In this document: piece by piece, positions 60,167 through 64,000 of the stretch
Layout of the letters: each line of letters opens with the position of its first letter
Numbering within the stretch: position 1 is the first letter of the stretch
Origin: JAGBWK01 sp964544595
Lineage (GTDB): Bacteria > Bacteroidota > Bacteroidia > Bacteroidales > Muribaculaceae
DNA length: 64,000 nucleotides
NCBI GenBank assembly: GCA_964544595.1
Contig: CAZJBM010000010.1
Span: 1-64,000 of the forward strand
Direction: 5' to 3'
Position numbers and translations under genes: made by a program
The notes under the pieces: model-generated
Seen by the model: only the letters and a program-made list of their open reading frames with translations
What the model was told of the DNA's origin: nothing
The model's database searches: none

Positions 60167-61111
60167 TTAGAATTTAAGCTCGCCGGCGGCTGCTGAGGCC
60201 ACGAGACGGGCTATAAATACAAGGGGCGTAATTTCTAGGGCGCAAAGGTACAAAATAAAATACAGTATTGAGGGAAAATTTTTATAAAAAATTCTAAATC
60301 CCTTACAAATAAACAAAATTCGGGCCAAAATATAGCAAATCAGTCCCGCCGCGACCATTTTCCCGGCCTCGTCGGGATAATACAGCGCTATCAGCGCCGG
60401 TATCAACAAAAGGAATGATAGCACACACTGCGACGCGTTGAATCCGCGTATCCACTGCCCCGCGCTTATCGCGTCGGTAAACGCGAACCCTATCACCTTG
60501 TATATCGCGAGCTGCGCCATATAGAATAGCGCCGCGCCTCCGGCGCAGAGCATTGTCAGGCCGAACGGCGTGGCCCCTGTCGGAATCCCTGTTTGCGCCA
60601 CAACCCCTGAGAACAACAGTATCCCCTCGCTGAGGCAGAGGAGCAACAGTATTATCAGGTAGGTGCGTGTTTCGTTGGCGGTATGCTCGTCGAAGGCGTT
60701 CTGGCGACGCCGTATCCCGAACAGATCCTGCGGCAGTCCGGCGAATATGCGGCTGCAATTTCTGAAATTGAGCGCAAGCAGTATCAATAAGCCGAGTATT
60801 ATCGTCGACAGCCATGAATTCTCACCGTAGCCTACCGGGCGGCTCATACCTTCGAGGCCCGACTTATAGGCGGTTGAGGAGGTCTTGTGGGTCATCGCCC
60901 GTTCCCTAGCCGACCATGGGGCGTCGGCCTCATGCTCTCGGAGCGTCCAGGGGGCTATGCCATGGAGAGCCGGCAGATTGGAGGTGTCGCGCGCCGCTAC
61001 CGTCGTGTCGCTGACCGAAGTGGCCGTGTCGGCGACCCCTGCCATAGCCTGCGGGGCTTTGGCGGGAGCGGCTTTCGTTGAATCGGTGACTGTATCGGTA
61101 GGCAACGGCAT
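60167..61111 (-). CDS. DUF4271 membrane protein
   Basis: 314 residues. A disordered N-terminus (to about 95) is followed by six to seven membrane helices (STIILGLLILLALNF, YLIILLLLCLSEGILLFSG, LTMLCAGGAALFYMAQLAIYKV, CVLSFLLLIPALIALYY, GLICYILARILFI, ILYFILYLCALEITPLVFIAR). It matches DUF4271, a Bacteroidetes family of unknown function that habitually lies beside hemD, as here. It is 20 bases after the LOG-family gene, so probably in the same operon. Confidence 0.85.
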   Translation of the reverse strand: MPLPTDTVTDSTKAAPAKAPQAMAGVADTATSVSDTTVAARDTSNLPALHGIAPWTLREHEADAPWSARERAMTHKTSSTAYKSGLEGMSRPVGYGENSWLSTIILGLLILLALNFRNCSRIFAGLPQDLFGIRRRQNAFDEHTANETRTYLIILLLLCLSEGILLFSGVVAQTGIPTGATPFGLTMLCAGGAALFYMAQLAIYKVIGFAFTDAISAGQWIRGFNASQCVLSFLLLIPALIALYYPDEAGKMVAAGLICYILARILFICKGFRIFYKNFPSILYFILYLCALEITPLVFIARLVASAAAGELKF

Positions 61112-61131
61112 TGTTTACGATTAATAGGGTG

Positions 61132-61710
61132 TTATTTAAGTTTCTGCGAGAATTCGCGGTGAGCGGCCGGCCTGATGGCCAGCTCTACAGCTTGATCGAC
61201 TGTCTCGGCCACGGCGTATAGCTCCCGGTGGTCGGGGTTCATGAAATGCTCGGCAAACATTCGCTCAAACATCTCAAGCAGAGGGTCATAGTAATGATTC
61301 ACGTTGAGTATCACCACATTGCCCTGATACAATCCGAGCTGGCGCCACGTGATTATCTCGAATAGCTCGTCGAGAGTGCCGCAGCCGCCGGGCAGTGCGA
61401 TCGCCGCAGCCGACATCGATGCCATGGTCTGCTTGCGCTCGTGCATGGTGTCGGTGACTATGGTCTGCGTGAGTGATGGGTGGTTCCACGCGCGGTCCAC
61501 CATGAAGCCGGGTATCACTCCTACGGCTTCACCGTCGCCGTCGAGCGCGCCCTCTATCGCCTGCTTCATTAAGCCGTCGCGCCCTCCGCCGCATACTATG
61601 TCATATCCCTTCGCGGCCAATTCGCGGCCAAGGTCGTAGGCCGCTGTTTTATACACAGCGTCGAGCTCGGGGCTCGACGCGCAATATATTGCTATTTTTT
61701 CTCTTTTCAT
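61132..61710 (-). CDS. LOG-family nucleotide phosphoribohydrolase
   Basis: 192 residues (TIGR00730). The Rossmann-like start IAIYCASSPELDAVY, the motif GGGRDGLMKQA and the active-site motif PGGCGTLDELFEIITWRQLG are complete. Enzymes of this family release the free base from nucleoside 5'-monophosphates; they are called cytokinin riboside phosphoribohydrolases by homology, while the bacterial substrate is often AMP. The ATG overlaps the stop of the Na/Pi cotransporter gene (ATGA), showing translational coupling. Confidence 0.92.
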   Translation of the reverse strand: MKREKIAIYCASSPELDAVYKTAAYDLGRELAAKGYDIVCGGGRDGLMKQAIEGALDGDGEAVGVIPGFMVDRAWNHPSLTQTIVTDTMHERKQTMASMSAAAIALPGGCGTLDELFEIITWRQLGLYQGNVVILNVNHYYDPLLEMFERMFAEHFMNPDHRELYAVAETVDQAVELAIRPAAHREFSQKLK

Positions 61711-63545
61711 TTCAGTCTGCGATCTGGTCCGAACTCATCTTTCACCGTGTCAACCACGTTGATAATATAGTCGCCGGTCTTTTCGAGCGTCGCGATGAGG
61801 TCCATGTAGTATATCGACGCCTGATATTCGTAATGATGCTCGTTGATGTTCTCGATATTCTGGCTGCGGAACGTGTTGCGCAGGTTGTTGATCTCGCGTT
61901 CGCGGTTGTATGATTGGATAATATCGTGCTTCGCGTTGTTTTCGAGATTTTTGATGAGAAGCAACATGTTGTTCATCGCGAGCTGCACCAAGTCGAACAT
62001 CGCGTCGATATTGTTGTGTATCTCCTCGTTGAAGTGGATATTCGACTGAAGCTTGCGCTGGAGTATCTTGCCGCAGCCCGAGCAGCAGTCGGCTATGCTC
62101 TCTATCTCCGAGATGATGGCGAGCATACCCGAGATGCGACGCTTACCCTCGTTCGAGAGTCGGCCTTCGGCGCATCGGTTGAGGTAGTTGGCTATTTCTA
62201 TCTCCATGCGGTCTGAAATATCCTCGTATTTCTCAAGCCGCGAGTATAGCTTGTTGAAATCCTCCGACCCTTGCTTCGTGTGCACGAGGTCGCGGGCCAT
62301 TGACAGCATACGGGCGACTCGGTCGGCAAACACGCTGATTTCCTTCTCGGCCTGGGTGATATTGAGCTCCGAGGCGCTGAGCATACCTGATGATATGTAT
62401 TTGAGCTGGAATTCGTCCTCCCCTTTGTGCTTCGCGGGCACGAGCCATTCCACGATCTTCACGTACACGTTTGTGAACCATATCATTATCGACAGGTTGA
62501 TGAGGTTGAAAATCGTGTGGAACACCGAGAGGCCAAACGACACGCTTACCTGCATCGCGGCCATTTTGGTCAGATGCCCCGTGATCAGCGGGTCGTTGTT
62601 GGGCAAGCTCGACTGCATAACCTTGTTATATATGTCGGGCGAGGCCGTCTGGAGGTTGTCGAGATAAGGATAGAGCGCTTCGGGATTTCCCTGGCCGAGC
62701 TCTTCGGTGACCCATGCGGTCAGCGACACGAAGGGGAAGAATATAGCCAGTGTCCATATCGTGCCGAGGAAGTTGAAGAGAAGGTGGCCCATAGCGGTGC
62801 GCTTCGCCGCCACGTTCGCGCCCATCGACGCGAGCAGCGGGGTGATTGTCGTGCCTATGTTGGAGCCGAGTATCAGGGCGCAGGCGAGGTTGAAGTCAAT
62901 CCATCCCTTCGAGCAAAGAATCAGCGTGATGGCGAACGTCGCTGCCGACGACTGGATTATCATCGTGAGCACCAGGCCCACGAGGCTGAATATCAGCACC
63001 GACCAGAATCCCATCGAGGCATAAGACTTCAGGAATTCAAACATTTCGGGGTTCTGGCTCAGGTCGGGAACGTATTTGCTGATCATCGACAGGCCCATGA
63101 ACAGAAACGCGAAGCCGATGCAGAACTCGCCTATCGACTTCGTGCGACCCTTCTTCGAGAAGAGCAGTGGCACCGCCACGCCTATCAGCGGCAATGCGAA
63201 CACGGCAATATCGACCTTGAAGCCGAAGAGGGCGATCACCCATGCCGTGAACGTGGTGCCGACGTTCGCGCCCATGATCACAGCCATCGACTGCGCCAGG
63301 GTCATCAGGCCGGCATTAACAAAACTCACCACCATGACCGTAGAGGCTGACGAGCTCTGGATCAGGGCGGTGATGGCGAAACCGGTCACTGTGCCGGTGA
63401 AGCGGTTGCGTGTCATGGCTCCGAGAATGTTGCGCAGACGGTCGCCCGCGGCTTTCTGAAGGCCTTCACTCATCACTTTCATGCCGTAAAGGAACAAACC
63501 CACGGCACCTAATAGACATAGGAAATCGAGAAAACTGTAATTCAT
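61707..63545 (-). CDS. Na/Pi cotransporter family protein with PhoU-like domain
   Basis: 612 residues from the ATG at 63545 (MNYSFLDFLCLLGAVGLFLYGMKVMSEGLQ). The frame is open to 63617 but that part overlaps the promoter. Two inverted NaPi-II repeats carry the QSSSA motifs (ALIQSSSASTVMVVSFVNAG and MIIQSSAATFAITLILC) and GANVGTT/GSNIGTT. A long cytoplasmic helical PhoU-like domain begins near residue 380. It likely exports or imports phosphate with sodium. First gene of the unit that includes the LOG-family gene and perhaps DUF4271. Confidence 0.93.
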   Translation of the reverse strand: MNYSFLDFLCLLGAVGLFLYGMKVMSEGLQKAAGDRLRNILGAMTRNRFTGTVTGFAITALIQSSSASTVMVVSFVNAGLMTLAQSMAVIMGANVGTTFTAWVIALFGFKVDIAVFALPLIGVAVPLLFSKKGRTKSIGEFCIGFAFLFMGLSMISKYVPDLSQNPEMFEFLKSYASMGFWSVLIFSLVGLVLTMIIQSSAATFAITLILCSKGWIDFNLACALILGSNIGTTITPLLASMGANVAAKRTAMGHLLFNFLGTIWTLAIFFPFVSLTAWVTEELGQGNPEALYPYLDNLQTASPDIYNKVMQSSLPNNDPLITGHLTKMAAMQVSVSFGLSVFHTIFNLINLSIMIWFTNVYVKIVEWLVPAKHKGEDEFQLKYISSGMLSASELNITQAEKEISVFADRVARMLSMARDLVHTKQGSEDFNKLYSRLEKYEDISDRMEIEIANYLNRCAEGRLSNEGKRRISGMLAIISEIESIADCCSGCGKILQRKLQSNIHFNEEIHNNIDAMFDLVQLAMNNMLLLIKNLENNAKHDIIQSYNREREINNLRNTFRSQNIENINEHHYEYQASIYYMDLIATLEKTGDYIINVVDTVKDEFGPDRRLK

Positions 63546-63594
63546 AAATCGGTTTTGCGGAATGGGGAAGCTTTGCCGTTCCGTCCAACGCTTG

Positions 63595-63625
63595 CAAAGA
63601 TAAGACAATTTGACCAACCGCGCAA
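63595..63625 (-). promoter_or_regulatory. Promoter of the Na/Pi cotransporter operon
   Basis: TTG (63623-63625), 20 bases, TATCTTTG (63595-63602) on the minus strand; leader about 45 bases. Confidence 0.7.
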
Positions 63626-63788
63626 CAAATTATCGATTTTCCGCGGAAAATCGATTTTGAGCCTCCCGAAAACTTTTTTGCGCCCGCGAGGTTAACATTA
63701 TATACAATAAATATGGCCGCACTTTTGCCGCCTCCCTCGCCTTCGGGCATCGGCCCTAACTTCCAACCCGTAACACTGATATTCCGCC

Positions 63789-64000
63789 ATGGCCTCAACT
63801 TCTATATGCAATCAGTATCTGTCGCTCTTAGGCGTGCCCCACACCGCCTGCTTCGCCGACAAGATTTTCACCACCCATCCCTATTCAGGCACCCTCAAAG
63901 GATTTCAAAGTCTGCTCGACCTCTACAACGTCAGCTCCGAGCTGCGCTCGTTTACCGACAAATGGAGCGTGTTTTCTGAGAAAGCACCTTTCCTCGCGAT
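63789..64000 (+). CDS. Start of a probable C39-peptidase-like/VKOR protein, partial
   Basis: The ATG at 63789 opens a frame that reaches the window edge, giving 70 residues: MASTSICNQYLSLLGVPHTACFADKIFTTHP, then SGTLKGFQSLLDLYNVSSELRS and KAPFLA. The pattern LLGVPHT...F.DK....HP....L.G...LL..Y.V matches the N-terminal C39-like peptidase region that precedes a vitamin-K-epoxide-reductase domain in Bacteroidetes disulfide-forming membrane proteins. The decisive VKOR part is outside the window. An overlapping frame from 63713 is less protein-like. Confidence 0.45.
   Translation, partial: MASTSICNQYLSLLGVPHTACFADKIFTTHPYSGTLKGFQSLLDLYNVSSELRSFTDKWSVFSEKAPFLA

Noticed and set aside
62427..63350. 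307-residue plus-strand frame opposite the Na/Pi cotransporter
   Set aside because: His/Arg/Glu-rich shadow of a transmembrane gene.
63713..63979. 88-residue plus-strand frame at the right edge
   Set aside because: Arg/Pro-rich shadow; the frame from 63789 fits a known family and stays open to the edge.

Overview
The window reads as a chromosomal segment from a Bacteroidales bacterium, most likely of the Muribaculaceae (S24-7) type. This rests on many promoters with the Bacteroidetes TTTG-N19/20-TAnnTTTG pattern, very weak Shine-Dalgarno signals, proteins ending in type IX secretion (T9SS)-like sorting tails, the gene order DUF177-rpmF-fabH-era-der, the long form of IspG, and the hemD-DUF4271 pair. 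Genus or species cannot be fixed from the sequence alone. Most of the window is GC-rich housekeeping DNA. The 15.0-20.3 kb stretch is visibly AT-rich and repeat-laden, and is the accessory region. No rRNA, tRNA, integrase, transposase or CRISPR array was seen.

Layout. 0-7.7 kb: 5' part of pckA (minus); a PAP2-like membrane protein, purE, ispG and an M16 peptidase (plus); a cupin, a structured 6S-like RNA candidate, a lipoprotein and a sialidase-fold secreted protein (minus). 7.8-14.8 kb (plus): rpoN, metG, ansA, a DUF308 membrane protein and a DcaP-like porin. 15.0-20.4 kb (minus): an Rhs-related island. It holds a short Rhs core fused to a metzincin-type protease domain, a lipoprotein directly behind it, further secreted or lipoprotein genes, an Rhs remnant, and four copies of one promoter-plus-start-codon cassette. 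20.6-28.3 kb: an amidase/golvesin-type surface protein (plus), a secreted pectinesterase-like protein (minus), yjbQ (plus) and a Sel1-repeat protein (minus).

28.4-37.7 kb: a Hanks-type kinase with two small companions (minus), a lipoprotein (plus), a 1624-residue DEDD exonuclease-RecQ-UvrD fusion, a DUF2795 protein and a META-domain lipoprotein (minus). 37.9-52.5 kb: an unknown 523-residue protein (plus), then minus-strand operons DUF177-rpmF-fabH-era-der and coaX-OMP-lptC-CNNM-cobO type adenosyltransferase, followed by a polyprenyl sugar-phosphate transferase and a DUF349 protein. 52.9-59.1 kb (plus): two tandem choice-of-anchor J surface proteins. 59.3-63.6 kb (minus): hemD, DUF4271, a LOG-family enzyme and a Na/Pi cotransporter. 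At the right edge lies the start of a probable C39-peptidase/VKOR protein.

The best candidate for something undescribed is the 15-20.4 kb island. Its genes are launched from near-identical promoters that each begin a short MKR(L/I/F)(S/T)T(Y) reading frame. In one copy that frame continues into Rhs-metzincin. In the other three it stops early and is followed by a secreted or lipoprotein gene. I infer a toxin/immunity array formed by loss or exchange of Rhs tips.
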